NCBI RefSeq assembly: GCF_001298445.1
Contig: NZ_CP012036.1
Location: 3,067,351 to 3,131,350 of the forward strand
Length of the DNA: 64,000 bases
Source of the DNA: Nostoc piscinale CENA21
Lineage (GTDB): Bacteria; Cyanobacteriota; Cyanobacteriia; Cyanobacteriales; Nostocaceae
Reading direction: 5' to 3'
Below the pieces are notes generated by a model, which saw only the letters and a list, made by a program, of their open reading frames with translations, had not been told where the DNA came from and made no database searches. The translations under genes and the position numbers were made by a program. Positions 18,833-28,121 of the stretch are shown one piece after another (the stretch's first letter is position 1; each line of letters opens with the position of its first letter).

Positions 18833-19717
18833 GTGGGAGATTTTGGTAGAGTTTTAACCGCTATGATCACACCGTTTAAAGCAGACGGTAGTGTTAACTA
18901 TGGTGTAGCGGCAGAACTAGCAGCGCATCTAGCTAACAACGGGACAGATACGTTGGTGGTATGCGGTACAACAGGAGAATCCCCAACCCTAACTTGGGAG
19001 GAGGAATACCAGCTATTTTTGGAAGTATTGCAGGCTGTGTCTGGCAAAGCCAAAGTGATAGCAGGATGTGGTTCCAATTCCACCAAAGAAGCGATCGCAG
19101 CTACCCAAAAGGCGGCTAAAATAGGAGTACACGGTACATTACAAGTTGTACCTTATTACAATAAACCGCCCCAAGCTGGTCTATATCAACATTTTCAGGC
19201 AATTGCCCAATCTTGCCCTGATACTCCCGTGTTGTTATATAACATTCCTGGTCGTACCGGTCAAAATCTCAGTGCCGAAACCGTTGCCAAATTAGCGGAA
19301 ATTGATAATATTGTTGGAATAAAAGAAGCCAGTGGTAATTTAGACCAGGCAAGTGAAATCCGTCGCTTGACATCACAAGAATTTCAGATTTACGCTGGAG
19401 ATGATTCTCTTACCTTGCCCTTGTTAGCACTGGGGGCAACAGGAGTAGTCAGTGTGGCTTCTCATCTGGTAGGAAACCAACTACAGCAGATGATTCAAGC
19501 TTTTAGTGCGGGAAAAATTGCAGAAGCCAGAGACATTCATCTTCAACTCTTCCCGTTATTTAAAGCTTTATTTATCACTACAAACCCCATTCCCATTAAA
19601 CAAGCACTCAAACTTCAAGGTTGGGAGGTTGGTTCAACTCGTCCGCCCCTATGTGATGCTGACTCAGAAATAAGCCAAATACTGGAGGCGGTGCTTCAGA
19701 AACTGAATTTAATTTAG
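18833..19717 (+). CDS. dapA: 4-hydroxy-tetrahydrodipicolinate synthase
   Basis: 294-residue TIM-barrel class I aldolase. The GTTGES motif (45-50) binds pyruvate/substrate, Tyr136 (LLYNIPGRT) is the proton relay and Lys164 (VGIKEASGN) forms the Schiff base. It condenses pyruvate with aspartate semialdehyde, the first step to diaminopimelate and lysine. GTG start after an aggagaaaaacgagg purine-rich site. It sits between asd and rnj, a cluster common in cyanobacteria. Confidence 0.96.
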   Translation: MGDFGRVLTAMITPFKADGSVNYGVAAELAAHLANNGTDTLVVCGTTGESPTLTWEEEYQLFLEVLQAVSGKAKVIAGCGSNSTKEAIAATQKAAKIGVHGTLQVVPYYNKPPQAGLYQHFQAIAQSCPDTPVLLYNIPGRTGQNLSAETVAKLAEIDNIVGIKEASGNLDQASEIRRLTSQEFQIYAGDDSLTLPLLALGATGVVSVASHLVGNQLQQMIQAFSAGKIAEARDIHLQLFPLFKALFITTNPIPIKQALKLQGWEVGSTRPPLCDADSEISQILEAVLQKLNLI

Positions 19718-19960
19718 GCAGTATATGATTGGCAAATTGCCGCAAATCTATATATGAATAATGGGCAGATTTTCAGGATGCACTTTCCCAAACAGTGCTA
19801 CCACTGCTCTAGATATTGAAGATTTCGATTTTATTGCGCCAAAAGTTGAAAATCTAAACGAAATTTGACTGCTTTCCCAGAGAGAGCCAGTGTTGTCTTT
19901 AATACAAGCTTGCTAACCTTCAATTTATTAACACTAAACTACAATCTAACTAAGGAGAAA

Positions 19961-21736
19961 ATGGCTAAAAACGAAGCTGACTCCGCCCTCAAAATTATTC
20001 CTTTGGGCGGTTTACATGAAATTGGCAAAAATACCTGTGTTTTTGAATACGAAGATGAAATTATTCTGTTAGATGCAGGTTTAGCCTTCCCGACGGAAGC
20101 AATGCACGGTGTGAACATTGTGCTGCCTGATACGACATATCTCAGAGAAAACCGCGATAAAATCAAAGGGATGATCGTCACCCACGGTCATGAAGACCAT
20201 ATTGGCGGCATTGCTTTTCACCTGAAGCAGTTTGAAATCCCAGTGATTTACGGGCCAAGACTAGCAATGGCCATGTTGGAAGGGAAGCTAGAAGAAGCAG
20301 GTGTACGCGATCGCACAGAATTGCGTTCAGTTATGCCCCGTGATGTTGTCAGGATTGGTAAACACTTCTTTGTTGAGTACATTCGCAATACCCATTCCAT
20401 CGCGGATAGTTTCACTGTGGCGATTCATACTCCCCTGGGTGTCGTGATTCACACAGGGGATTTTAAATTTGACCACACCCCAGTTGATGGCGAAAAATTC
20501 GACTTGCAACGCTTGGCAGAACATGGTGAAAAAGGCGTGCTGTGCTTATTGAGTGACTCCACTAACTCAGAAGTGCCGGGATTTACACCTTCGGAACGTT
20601 CTGTTTATCCCAACTTGGATCGGGTATTCAGTCAAGCCACTGGGCGATTGTTCGTCACCACCTTCGCCTCTTCTGTCCATCGCATCAATATGATTTTGCA
20701 ACTGGCGCAGAAACATAACCGTGTAGTCACTGTGGTGGGGCGTTCGATGTTGAATTTGATTGCCCACGCCCGTAACTTGGGTTATGTCAAATGTGAAGAT
20801 AACTTACTGCAACCACTACACATGGTTCGCAGCCTGCCAGATGAAAACGTGTTGATTCTCACCACAGGTTCTCAAGGTGAGACAATGGCAGCCATGACCC
20901 GCATTGCCAATAAAGAACATCCTCATATCAAAATCCGCGAAGGCGATACCGTTGTCTTTTCCGCTAACCCCATTCCCGGCAATACGATCGCAGTTGTGAA
21001 CACCATTGATAAGTTGATGTTGCAAGGTGCGAAGGTTGTCTATGGCAGAGATAAAGGGGTTCACGTTTCTGGTCACGGTTGTCAGGAAGACCAAAAACTG
21101 ATGATTGCTTTAACTCGTCCCAAGTTCTTTGTCCCCGTTCACGGCGAACATCGGATGTTAGTGAAACACTCCGAAACTGCCCAAAGTATGGGTATCCCTG
21201 CCGAAAATATGGTAATTATCCAGAATGGGCATGTTATAGAACTAACAGAAAATTCTATCAGTGTGGCGGGACAAGTGCAGTCTGGGATTGAACTGGTAGA
21301 TACTTCTAGTTCTGGAATGGTGAGTGCCAAAGTGCTGCAAGAACGGCAACGGATGGCGGAAGAAGGAATTATCACAATTGCGACTGCGATTGATTGGACT
21401 GGTAAACTGATGGCCAAGCCCGAAATCCATCTGCGGGGTGTTGTTACCAGTGTAGAGCGATCGCTGATCCAAAAATGGGTACAGCAACGCATTGAGGAAA
21501 TCCTCGGCGTGCGTTGGTCAGAATTTGCTGCTTTGGGCGGTGAGCAACCAGAGGTAGACTGGGGTGGATTGCAAGGAACTTTAGAACGAGAATTAGCACG
21601 TTCAATTCGGCGAGAATTGCAATGTCAACCAACAGTGACTTTGTTAATGCAAATTCCTGATGAACCAGAAACACCAATGAAAGTAACCGATGGCAGAAGA
21701 AGACGGACGCGGACGGCGGCGCAAGTGGCTTCTTGA
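19961..21736 (+). CDS. rnj: Ribonuclease J
   Basis: 591 residues from the ATG at 19961, chosen over upstream codons because aaggag (19952-19957) directly precedes it and the protein then begins MAKNEADSALKIIPLGG, typical for the family. Metallo-beta-lactamase motif HGHEDH (75-80), a beta-CASP domain in the middle (FASSVHRINMI; TTGSQGE; VHVSGHG) and a C-terminal domain. It is an endo/5'-3' exoribonuclease in mRNA decay and rRNA maturation. The C-terminal tail is basic (RRRRTRTA). Confidence 0.94.
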   Translation: MAKNEADSALKIIPLGGLHEIGKNTCVFEYEDEIILLDAGLAFPTEAMHGVNIVLPDTTYLRENRDKIKGMIVTHGHEDHIGGIAFHLKQFEIPVIYGPRLAMAMLEGKLEEAGVRDRTELRSVMPRDVVRIGKHFFVEYIRNTHSIADSFTVAIHTPLGVVIHTGDFKFDHTPVDGEKFDLQRLAEHGEKGVLCLLSDSTNSEVPGFTPSERSVYPNLDRVFSQATGRLFVTTFASSVHRINMILQLAQKHNRVVTVVGRSMLNLIAHARNLGYVKCEDNLLQPLHMVRSLPDENVLILTTGSQGETMAAMTRIANKEHPHIKIREGDTVVFSANPIPGNTIAVVNTIDKLMLQGAKVVYGRDKGVHVSGHGCQEDQKLMIALTRPKFFVPVHGEHRMLVKHSETAQSMGIPAENMVIIQNGHVIELTENSISVAGQVQSGIELVDTSSSGMVSAKVLQERQRMAEEGIITIATAIDWTGKLMAKPEIHLRGVVTSVERSLIQKWVQQRIEEILGVRWSEFAALGGEQPEVDWGGLQGTLERELARSIRRELQCQPTVTLLMQIPDEPETPMKVTDGRRRRTRTAAQVAS

Positions 21737-21765
21737 GGAGTGCTGAGTACTGAGTGCTGAGTAAA

Positions 21766-21808
21766 TAATATTTTAGAGGCGTTGCGATGCAACGTCTTTA
21801 AAATATTA
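21766..21808. terminator. Bidirectional hairpin terminator after rnj
   Basis: A 20-bp stem with two G-T wobbles and a 3-nt loop: the arm ending gaggcgttgc pairs with gcaacgtcttt. The outer part is A/T only, so either strand ends in a U-rich run. It lies between convergent genes and overlaps the stop end of the small ORF at 21798. Confidence 0.75.
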
Positions 21809-21998
21809 ATGGTCTAATTACCTGATATAACAAAACAATCACTATTGGGACGATAATCGGGATAGTTACAAGCAGTCCCCATTTATCAAAGCGCAATTTT
21901 TGGCCTTCCGACTTGAACAGCGCAATGACTGCAACTGCGCCCATAACTATCCAGACAACTCCAAAGATAATAAAGATCACAAATGCTGAGTCTGGCAT
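21798..21998 (-). CDS. Small two-helix membrane protein, unknown function
   Basis: 66 residues with two predicted transmembrane helices (about 6-28 and 43-63) separated by a short basic loop (KSEGQKLRFDKWG). No family recognised. It reads away from rnj and shares its terminator. Its composition is credible for a real inner- or thylakoid-membrane protein. Confidence 0.55.
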   Translation of the reverse strand: MPDSAFVIFIIFGVVWIVMGAVAVIALFKSEGQKLRFDKWGLLVTIPIIVPIVIVLLYQVIRPLIF

Positions 21999-22156
21999 TC
22001 TTTTGCGGGTATTGGATGTGGCAGCCTAGTACAACAAGGCAAAAGTAAAAAGGCAAAAGGAAAAAGAAAGAATAACAATACTACAAGCCTTTTAGCAATT
22101 CCTTATAGTCTGTTTATTTACGCCAACCTGTACTATATACTTAGACTAGCGAAATC

Positions 22157-23668
22157 TTAGAGAAATTGTACTTTGGCATTTAAGCCTTTGGAGCGTAACA
22201 TTTTTGTGAGATTTTCGGCAACAGAGCGATCGCTAAATGCCCCAGCATTCACATAATTTCCTGACATAGAAACATCTGGGAAAGCGTTGGGAACAAAGCG
22301 ACGCACTTTGTCGAGGGTATCGCTATTTTGCAGTGGTACTGCTGCTACATAATAACGATTGCTCACAGGACGATTTAGCGCCACAGAATTATCAAAACCT
22401 AGTGCTTGCCAAGTTTGTGCATCTACTTTACCCGTAGGATTTAAGCGATATTCCTTTTGAAATTCCACTACAGCCGCTTTGGTATATTCGCCAAACACCC
22501 CATCTAATGAGCGATTAAAATATCCTAATTGCGACAAACGCTCTTGGACTGCTTTGACATTTTCTCCCTTTGCACCCATTGAGAGAACTACCCTAGTTGG
22601 TTGATTAGAATATCTTGCTGTCCAGACTTGACGAACAGCTTTTACAAGTTGGGCATCAATAATGCCATCGGCTGTGAGTTTATTGTCTCGTTGGAACTCC
22701 ACAACAGCATTTCTTGTTAATGTGCCAACAGTCCCAGTCGGAGCGCCATAATAGTAGCCTAAATCCCCCAGTAGTTGCTGCACATCTCTTACTTGCTGAC
22801 TGGAAGTATTTGGGCTACTAGAAACCGGAGGATTATACAGTGCATCCCAAGTTTGGGCATTCGCAACCCCAGTGGCGGGTAAACCTGCTTTGCGTTGAAA
22901 GGCAATGACAGCATTTTTAGTGATGCTTCTATAATTCCCGGTGGGATTCATCTTAAAGTAGCCCAAATCTCGCAAACGTTGTTGCAGTTTGGTGACTGCT
23001 GGGCCGCGGCTACCTTCCGCCAGAGTAGGATATTCGCCACCAACACTTAAATTACTTTGTAGTGTTTGGGCTGTTCTACTATCAAAAACTCCGTTAGCCG
23101 GAATTCGAGAAGCTTGTTGAAATCGGATGAGTGCTTGCTGAGTTTGTGAGCCAAAATAGCCAGTTTTGGGGCCTGTAAAATAACCTAAATCCCGGAGATT
23201 TTGTTGTAACTGAGCAACTGCTGTACCTCTACTACCAAAACGCAATTGTCCATTGCTACTTTCACTAGGAGTCCCACTTTGGCATGATTGTTGTAAAGCT
23301 TGCTGAGTCCTAGCACCTACAATTCCATCAACAGCCAGCCCTCGCGCTTTTTGAAAGCTACTCACGGCTTGTCGAGTTAAATTCGCAAATGTGCCAGTTA
23401 CAGGGCCATTAAAATAACCTAAATTTTTTAAGCACTGCTGAATGTTTGTAACTGCTGTACCACGACTACCTACTTGCTGAAGTGCGAAAGTTTGGTCAGC
23501 TAGGTTTAAAATTCCGATAGTCAGTGCTACAGATAAAAGCCGCATTGCCACAGGGCTAGACAGCTTAGGCCAATGCCAAAATTTAAATTCTAATTTTATC
23601 GGGACAATCTCTATGTTTTCCGAGGCTTCGTAGGCTGAGGCGACATGAAGATAACCAATGGCTTCCAT
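22157..23668 (-). CDS. Peptidoglycan-binding protein with five PG_binding_1 repeats and a SPOR-like C-terminus
   Basis: 503 residues. A hydrophobic stretch at about 43-62 looks like a signal/anchor segment. Five peptidoglycan-binding domain repeats follow, each with the pattern GSRGxAVxxLQQxLRDLGYF...TGxxxxxTxxAVxxFQ. The last 65 residues (from RYYVAAVPLQ) resemble a SPOR-type cell-wall binding module (YVNAGAFSDRSVAENLTKML). No hydrolase domain is present, so it probably serves as a wall-binding or scaffolding protein in the periplasm. Confidence 0.82.
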   Translation of the reverse strand: MEAIGYLHVASAYEASENIEIVPIKLEFKFWHWPKLSSPVAMRLLSVALTIGILNLADQTFALQQVGSRGTAVTNIQQCLKNLGYFNGPVTGTFANLTRQAVSSFQKARGLAVDGIVGARTQQALQQSCQSGTPSESSNGQLRFGSRGTAVAQLQQNLRDLGYFTGPKTGYFGSQTQQALIRFQQASRIPANGVFDSRTAQTLQSNLSVGGEYPTLAEGSRGPAVTKLQQRLRDLGYFKMNPTGNYRSITKNAVIAFQRKAGLPATGVANAQTWDALYNPPVSSSPNTSSQQVRDVQQLLGDLGYYYGAPTGTVGTLTRNAVVEFQRDNKLTADGIIDAQLVKAVRQVWTARYSNQPTRVVLSMGAKGENVKAVQERLSQLGYFNRSLDGVFGEYTKAAVVEFQKEYRLNPTGKVDAQTWQALGFDNSVALNRPVSNRYYVAAVPLQNSDTLDKVRRFVPNAFPDVSMSGNYVNAGAFSDRSVAENLTKMLRSKGLNAKVQFL

Positions 23669-24008
23669 GATGTTTTCCCAAGTTTTCGGGTGATGACAAT
23701 TCCCTGAGTAAAATAAAAAAGTATTTCGATTGACTTTTATTTTAAGGTTTTATGGGTTTGGCTATGTGTTTACATCACAAGGCGCAAACTGCTTTTCGGC
23801 AAGAGTGAAAAATTTTTATCTTAGAAATTAATTGGATTGATAGGAATCTATAAATTTTTTCGATTGCTAATTACAGTAACAAGCTTATATAAAAATATAC
23901 CACTTCCTATAAGTGATAACTGAGACTTTTACTAAAAAAGTATAAAGATTAGAGAGTAGGAAATAGGTAGTAAGGAGTATTGAGTCAAGATGTGAATGAT
24001 TTCTAACT
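23669..24008. other. Gene-free spacer
   Basis: About 340 bp, AT-rich, between two minus-strand genes. I see no ORF, RNA gene or clear repeat. It probably contains the promoter of the peptidoglycan-binding protein gene. Confidence 0.4.
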
Positions 24009-24497
24009 TTAGTTGGTACGTTCAATGTTGCCAATTTTTACCCAACCTTCTTGGTCGCTACCTTCTGTGCGAATCTTCACCCAAGTTTTATCAGGGTTTT
24101 CTTCCAAAACGATGATTTTTTGATTGAAAGTTACTCCACCAACTTTTTCGGCTGACTGATTAGGTTCGGCACGTAAACTTAAGCCGTCAGACCAAGTAAC
24201 ACGCCCTTGATAAGCACCAGGGGGTAATTTTTCAGGAGATTTTGTAGGAGTTGCTGAGGGGGTTGGAGTGGCTTCAGATTCAGGTGTGATGACAGAATCG
24301 TTTTTAGGTTCGTTGGTGGCTCGGTTTTTCAAAGAAGGATTATCATTGGCAAAAATCGGTTTATTGGGCGGTATGGCAGTTTGATTGATGAAATAAAGTG
24401 CCACCGTCATACCTGTACCTAATAAAACGGCGATCGCTAAGATAAAACCTAGTATTAATTTCAGTAGACCAGAAAGCATAGTTAATTTAATAGTCAA
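24009..24497 (-). CDS. Membrane-anchored SH3-domain protein
   Basis: 162 residues. One transmembrane helix at about 9-31 (LLKLILGFILAIAVLLGTGM), a Pro/Thr/Ser-rich linker (about 50-92) and a C-terminal bacterial SH3 domain (about 98-160: GLSLRAEPNQSAEKVGGV...WVKIRTEG...GWVKIGNI). Such domains bind cell-wall peptides or metals; here the domain would be extracytoplasmic. It lies between the peptidoglycan-binding gene and ycf46 on the same strand. Specific role unknown. Confidence 0.75.
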   Translation of the reverse strand: MTIKLTMLSGLLKLILGFILAIAVLLGTGMTVALYFINQTAIPPNKPIFANDNPSLKNRATNEPKNDSVITPESEATPTPSATPTKSPEKLPPGAYQGRVTWSDGLSLRAEPNQSAEKVGGVTFNQKIIVLEENPDKTWVKIRTEGSDQEGWVKIGNIERTN

Positions 24498-24560
24498 TAG
24501 TCAATAGTCAATGGTCAACGGTGAATGGTCAATAGTCAATAGTGAAGTATGAAGTATGAA
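24491..24560. repeat. Heptamer short tandem repeat array (ten units)
   Basis: Ten adjacent 7-nt units: tagtcaa x3, tggtcaa, cggtgaa, tggtcaa, tagtcaa, tagtgaa, gtatgaa x2. This is a clear STRR array of the type known in heterocystous cyanobacteria. The array begins inside the first codons of the SH3-domain gene and continues into its upstream spacer. Confidence 0.85.
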
Positions 24561-24609
24561 AAGGAACAGGGAACGGACAATAGGGGGATATGTTTCCTGT
24601 TCCTTTTTT
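24559..24609 (-). terminator. Terminator-like hairpin downstream of ycf46
   Basis: aaaaggaacagggaac pairs with gtttcctgttccttttt around a loop of about 20 nt. Read from the minus strand it follows the ycf46 stop codon within 25 nt and ends in a short U run. Confidence 0.6.
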
Positions 24610-24631
24610 ACTCTAATTCTCTGGAAATGCT

Positions 24632-26143
24632 TTAGCGTAGCTTGCCGAAAGCATCGCTGAGGGGGCTGTGTTTTGAGGCGAGACGCGCTCTCCCAGCCGC
24701 CGCCCATTCTTGTAGTTTTTGAATTTGTTCTACAGCCGTTCGCGCTAAGGGGATGATTTGGCTGGCGGCTTCTAAAATATCGTCGGTGTTAAAATCACGG
24801 TTTTGGCTAAATCCAATGTGCATAGCTTCAATCAAAGTTTGCTCAATTTCCGCCCCAGAAAAATCAGGTGTTTCATAAGCTAACCTATCGATGTCATAGC
24901 TTTTCAAGTTATGAGGGCGCAATCTGGATAAATGAACGTTAAAAATTGCTTTTCTTTCTTCTTGAGAAGGTAAACCAACAAAGAAAATTTCATCAAATCG
25001 CCCTTTTCGCAACATTTCTGGCGGTAAGGCTTGAATGTCATTGGCTGTAGCCACAACAAATACAGGTGAGGTTTTCTCTGCTAACCAGGTGATAAAAGTG
25101 CCAAATACCCGGCTAGTTGTACCTGCGTCACCTTTGCTACCCAGCCCCGAAAAGGCTTTATCTATTTCATCAATCCACAAGATACAGGGGGCGAGGGCTT
25201 CGGCTACCTGAATCATTTGGCGTGTGCGTAACTCTGATTCCCCTACTAAACCGCCAAATAACCGCCCTACGTCTAAGCGTAACAAAGGTAAGTGCCAGTG
25301 ATGAGCGATCGCTTTAGCTGTTAAAGATTTTCCTGTTCCTTGAATCCCCACCAACAACAAACCACGGGGATGGGGTAAGCCATACTGACGCGCTCGTTCG
25401 GTAAATGAACCACCACGCCGCAACAGCCAATCTTTGAGATTATCAAGTCCACCAATGTCAGAAATTTGCTCAGTGGCGGGGTAAAAATCAAGAATTTGGG
25501 TTTGGCGGATGGTTTGACGCTTTTCTTCTAATACTAAATCTACATCTTCTGGTTGTAATTCACCATGAGTTGCGATCGCTCTCGCCAAAACCCGCCGAAT
25601 GCGTTCCATAGACAGCCCTTGACAGGAGCGCACCAAGTCATCTAAAACCTTGCCAGATAGAGAGTTACCAGTAGTTTGCAGTAACCGTTCTATCTCGGTT
25701 TTAATTTCCGGCGCGGCGGGTAAAGGAAATTCCACAACCGTTAAAACTTCGGTTAAGTCGTCAGGAATGGCGATGCGCGGTGATAACAACACAATATTTT
25801 TTGGTTGTGATTTTAAAAGTCGGGCAAAATTGCGGAGTTTGCGGGCGATCGCCACATCATCTAAAAAACGATGATAGTCTCGTAAAATCACTACGGCGGG
25901 TGCTGCGGCTGGTAATTTCTCTAAAAATTCTAAAGCTTGTAGGGGATTGCGTCGCCCAAAATTCGCATCATTGGGGTTTCCTTGATAGCCATCGACAAAA
26001 TCCCAAGTATAAACAGGGCGATTACCTTGATTGGCGGCTTCTTCCCTGATGGCTGCTTCTACCCGTTCTTCTTCGTAGGTGGGAATGTAAATTAACGGGT
26101 AACGGGCGCGTAGCAGCAATTTAAACTCTTCACGGAAGTTCAT
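24632..26143 (-). CDS. ycf46: AAA family ATPase Ycf46
   Basis: 503 residues. The start MNFREEFKLLLRARYPLIYI and the acidic/aromatic segment TWDFVDGYQGNP are typical of Ycf46. AAA core: Walker A GIQGTGKS (about 266-273), Walker B CILWIDEIDKAF, a second region of homology with FVVATAND and an arginine finger in RKGRFDEIFF. Ycf46 is conserved in cyanobacteria and algal plastids; in Synechocystis it has been tied to inorganic-carbon utilisation. Its exact substrate is not known. Confidence 0.9.
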   Translation of the reverse strand: MNFREEFKLLLRARYPLIYIPTYEEERVEAAIREEAANQGNRPVYTWDFVDGYQGNPNDANFGRRNPLQALEFLEKLPAAAPAVVILRDYHRFLDDVAIARKLRNFARLLKSQPKNIVLLSPRIAIPDDLTEVLTVVEFPLPAAPEIKTEIERLLQTTGNSLSGKVLDDLVRSCQGLSMERIRRVLARAIATHGELQPEDVDLVLEEKRQTIRQTQILDFYPATEQISDIGGLDNLKDWLLRRGGSFTERARQYGLPHPRGLLLVGIQGTGKSLTAKAIAHHWHLPLLRLDVGRLFGGLVGESELRTRQMIQVAEALAPCILWIDEIDKAFSGLGSKGDAGTTSRVFGTFITWLAEKTSPVFVVATANDIQALPPEMLRKGRFDEIFFVGLPSQEERKAIFNVHLSRLRPHNLKSYDIDRLAYETPDFSGAEIEQTLIEAMHIGFSQNRDFNTDDILEAASQIIPLARTAVEQIQKLQEWAAAGRARLASKHSPLSDAFGKLR

Positions 26144-26367
26144 ATTAAAGCTTTTAGTTATGAGTTGCTCTTGATGGCAATGTACAACTTTCTTTCACCA
26201 ATCAGCTATAAATGCTGTCTAGCCGTTGTAGAGTTTTTCAACACGAAGTTGCGCGGATGCACGCTAAGTAATTCAGATAGAGGAGAGTTTTGCCGAGTAA
26301 GATAATAAAGTAGACAAAGAATTTTCAAATAATTATCATAAAATTATTCGTCTACTCAGCAGTAGCC

Positions 26368-26658
26368 ATGTCTTTTAACCTTCGCAACATTCATCCTTTA
26401 TCTGACTTTCAACGAAGTGCTAAAACCTTTTTAAACACCCTGAAAGACACCCAATCACCTATAGTTTTGACGGTGAATGGTAAAGCCGCAGTTGTTGTCC
26501 AAGATGCTGAAAGCTATCAACGCTTGCTAGAACGCATAGAACTTTTAGAATCTTTAGCCAGAATTCGCAAAAGTATAGATGAATTTGAGCAGGGGCAAGG
26601 AATTCCTTTGGACGAAGCCTTTCAGCAATTGCGCCAAAAGTATGACATACCGGATTGA
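26368..26658 (+). CDS. Type II antitoxin, Phd/YefM family
   Basis: 96 residues. The N-terminal Phd/YefM DNA-binding fold contains RSAKTFLNTLKDTQSPIVLT and NGKAAVVVQDAESYQRLLE. The C-terminal tail is acidic and likely folds on the toxin. Its last 17 bases overlap the toxin start. It would repress its own operon and neutralise the ParE/RelE-type toxin next to it, but that toxin is truncated (26642-26992), leaving this as a probable orphan. Confidence 0.88.
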   Translation: MSFNLRNIHPLSDFQRSAKTFLNTLKDTQSPIVLTVNGKAAVVVQDAESYQRLLERIELLESLARIRKSIDEFEQGQGIPLDEAFQQLRQKYDIPD

Positions 26659-26992
26659 AATCTCACCCACAGCCAAAGCAGATGTCGAAAATATTTTTTT
26701 GTGGATGAAAGATTACTCCGTCGATCAAGCTCATCGGTGGGTTAGAGGTTGCTACGAAATCATGCTAACCTTGGAAAACTTTCCGAATCGTTGACCGCTT
26801 GCGATCGAAAGCCAATACCTGAATTTACCTGTGCGCCAATTACTGTATAAAAAACAATACAGAATTCTATTTACAGTAACTACGGAAAACGACCAAGATA
26901 ACCAGGGTATCGTGCAGATTCATCGAGTTCTGCGTGCAGCCCAAGAAAGATTGCAAGATTTATCACAGCTGCGTGGTGATGATGAAATATAG
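26642..26992 (+). pseudogene. ParE/RelE-family toxin, inactivated by one in-frame stop codon
   Basis: From ATG 26642 the frame reads MTYRIEISPTAKADVENIFL and stops at TGA 26792 after 50 codons. The same frame continues without any shift as PLAIESQYLNLPVRQLLY, KKQYRILFTVTTEND and HRVLRAAQERL up to TAG at 26990. The family has FPxRCPxAPE at this point, so the TGA replaces a Cys codon (TGC or TGT). The intact toxin would be 116 residues. A single nonsense change therefore explains the break. Loss of toxin with the antitoxin kept is a common decay path. Confidence 0.88.
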
Positions 26993-27147
26993 CAAGAAAG
27001 ACATTGAAGATTTTTAATTAAACAATCCAAAATCTCAAGTTCTGCTGCTTTCTGCTATGTCTCACCTTGTAGTACAATCGCCTATCTAACTGAGATTGAT
27101 AGAATTAGGTTAGTAGGAATTTGCACAATTGAGCCATTGAAATAATC

Positions 27148-27712
27148 ATGCCCTCTGAAATTGCTGTTGAGAAAAAAAAAGTTAAAAAATCCGCCACTGA
27201 AGCTGCACTATCTGGGCGATCGCGCGTTGCGTCAACCAGCCAAACGTATTACCAAAATTGATGACGAACTGCGCCAACTGGTACGAGAAATGTTGCAAAC
27301 TATGTACAGCAGTGATGGCATTGGTTTGGCTGCGCCCCAGGTAGGCATTAATAAACAACTGATTGTGATTGATTGCGAACCAGATAACCCCGCAAATCCG
27401 CCACTGGTATTAATTAATCCTGTAATTAAACAAGTCAGCAAAGACATCTGCGTTGCTCAAGAAGGCTGTTTGAGTATTCCGAACGTTTACATGGATGTGA
27501 AGCGTCCTGAAGTCGTGGAAATTGCTTACAAAGATGAATATGGCCGTCCCAAGACATTAAAAGCTGGCGACTTACTAGGGCGCTGCATTCAACACGAGAT
27601 GGATCACCTCAACGGTGTGGTATTCGTTGACCGTGTAGAGAATTCCTTGACTTTGGCACAGGAGTTATCTAAAAATGGCTTCTCGTATCAAGCGGTGAAA
27701 CCAGTAGCATAG
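27148..27712 (+). CDS. def: Peptide deformylase, with a probable one-base frameshift near the N-terminus
   Basis: The catalytic protein is intact: motif I GIGLAAPQVG, motif II EGCLSIP (metal Cys) and motif III QHEMDHLNG (two metal His plus the Glu). It removes the formyl group from nascent chains. A normal start would be ATG 27148 (MPSEIAVEKKK), but a run of nine A (27172-27180) puts it out of frame; with eight A the protein is a continuous 187 residues. The only start in the long frame is TTG 27161, inside the expected coding part and without a good RBS. The gene is essential, so an assembly error or slippage is likely. Confidence 0.9.
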
Positions 27713-27722
27713 GGGGCCAGTA

Positions 27723-27926
27723 GTGTATTTAACTCCAAAAAGCGGTTTATTTCTCGGTGCATCTTGCATAACAGCGATCGCTGCCGTCGGTTCGGTGTTT
27801 GAACTCAGTTATGGACAGCCAGATTTAGGCTTTGAAACCACTGCAATTATCTTAGGATTAAGTATTCCTCTAACAGGATTATTTTTTATTGCCGCAGTGA
27901 GGGACGCAAGGGCTAACATAAAATAA
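27723..27926 (+). CDS. Small two-helix membrane protein
   Basis: 67 residues from a GTG start 11 bp after def, so probably co-transcribed. Two hydrophobic helices: about 8-28 (LFLGASCITAIAAVGSVFEL) and 40-60 (TAIILGLSIPLTGLFFIAAV). Ends with a basic tail. Conserved-looking cyanobacterial small protein without a known function. Confidence 0.6.
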   Translation: MYLTPKSGLFLGASCITAIAAVGSVFELSYGQPDLGFETTAIILGLSIPLTGLFFIAAVRDARANIK

Positions 27927-27942
27927 GCATCAGGTATATAAG

Positions 27943-27995
27943 AAAGGTAAAAGGATGACCAAAATCAAAGTTCACCCTTTTACCTTTTATTTTTC
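27943..27995 (+). terminator. Rho-independent terminator after def and the small membrane gene
   Basis: Stem aaaggtaaaagg (27943-27954) with ccttttaccttt (about 27977-27988), followed by a T-rich tail (tatttttc). Confidence 0.75.
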
Positions 27996-28121
27996 TACCT
28001 ACACCTGTCAGTCCTAGCCTCTCTTTTCAACTTTGGTAACTCAGCACTCAATACTTTTGAAGTCAGCAGGTAAAATTTATCTTGTGGGTAGGAAAACGCC
28101 CTAATTCAAGAGGAATTGACT

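Noticed and set aside
24501..24707. Minus-strand ORF over the repeat array and the ycf46 3' end
   Set aside because: Its coding content is the STRR array and an out-of-frame part of ycf46; no RBS or family.
26792..26794. TGA in the ParE gene as a selenocysteine codon
   Set aside because: No SECIS-like structure seen, and ParE/RelE toxins are not selenoproteins; a nonsense change is simpler.
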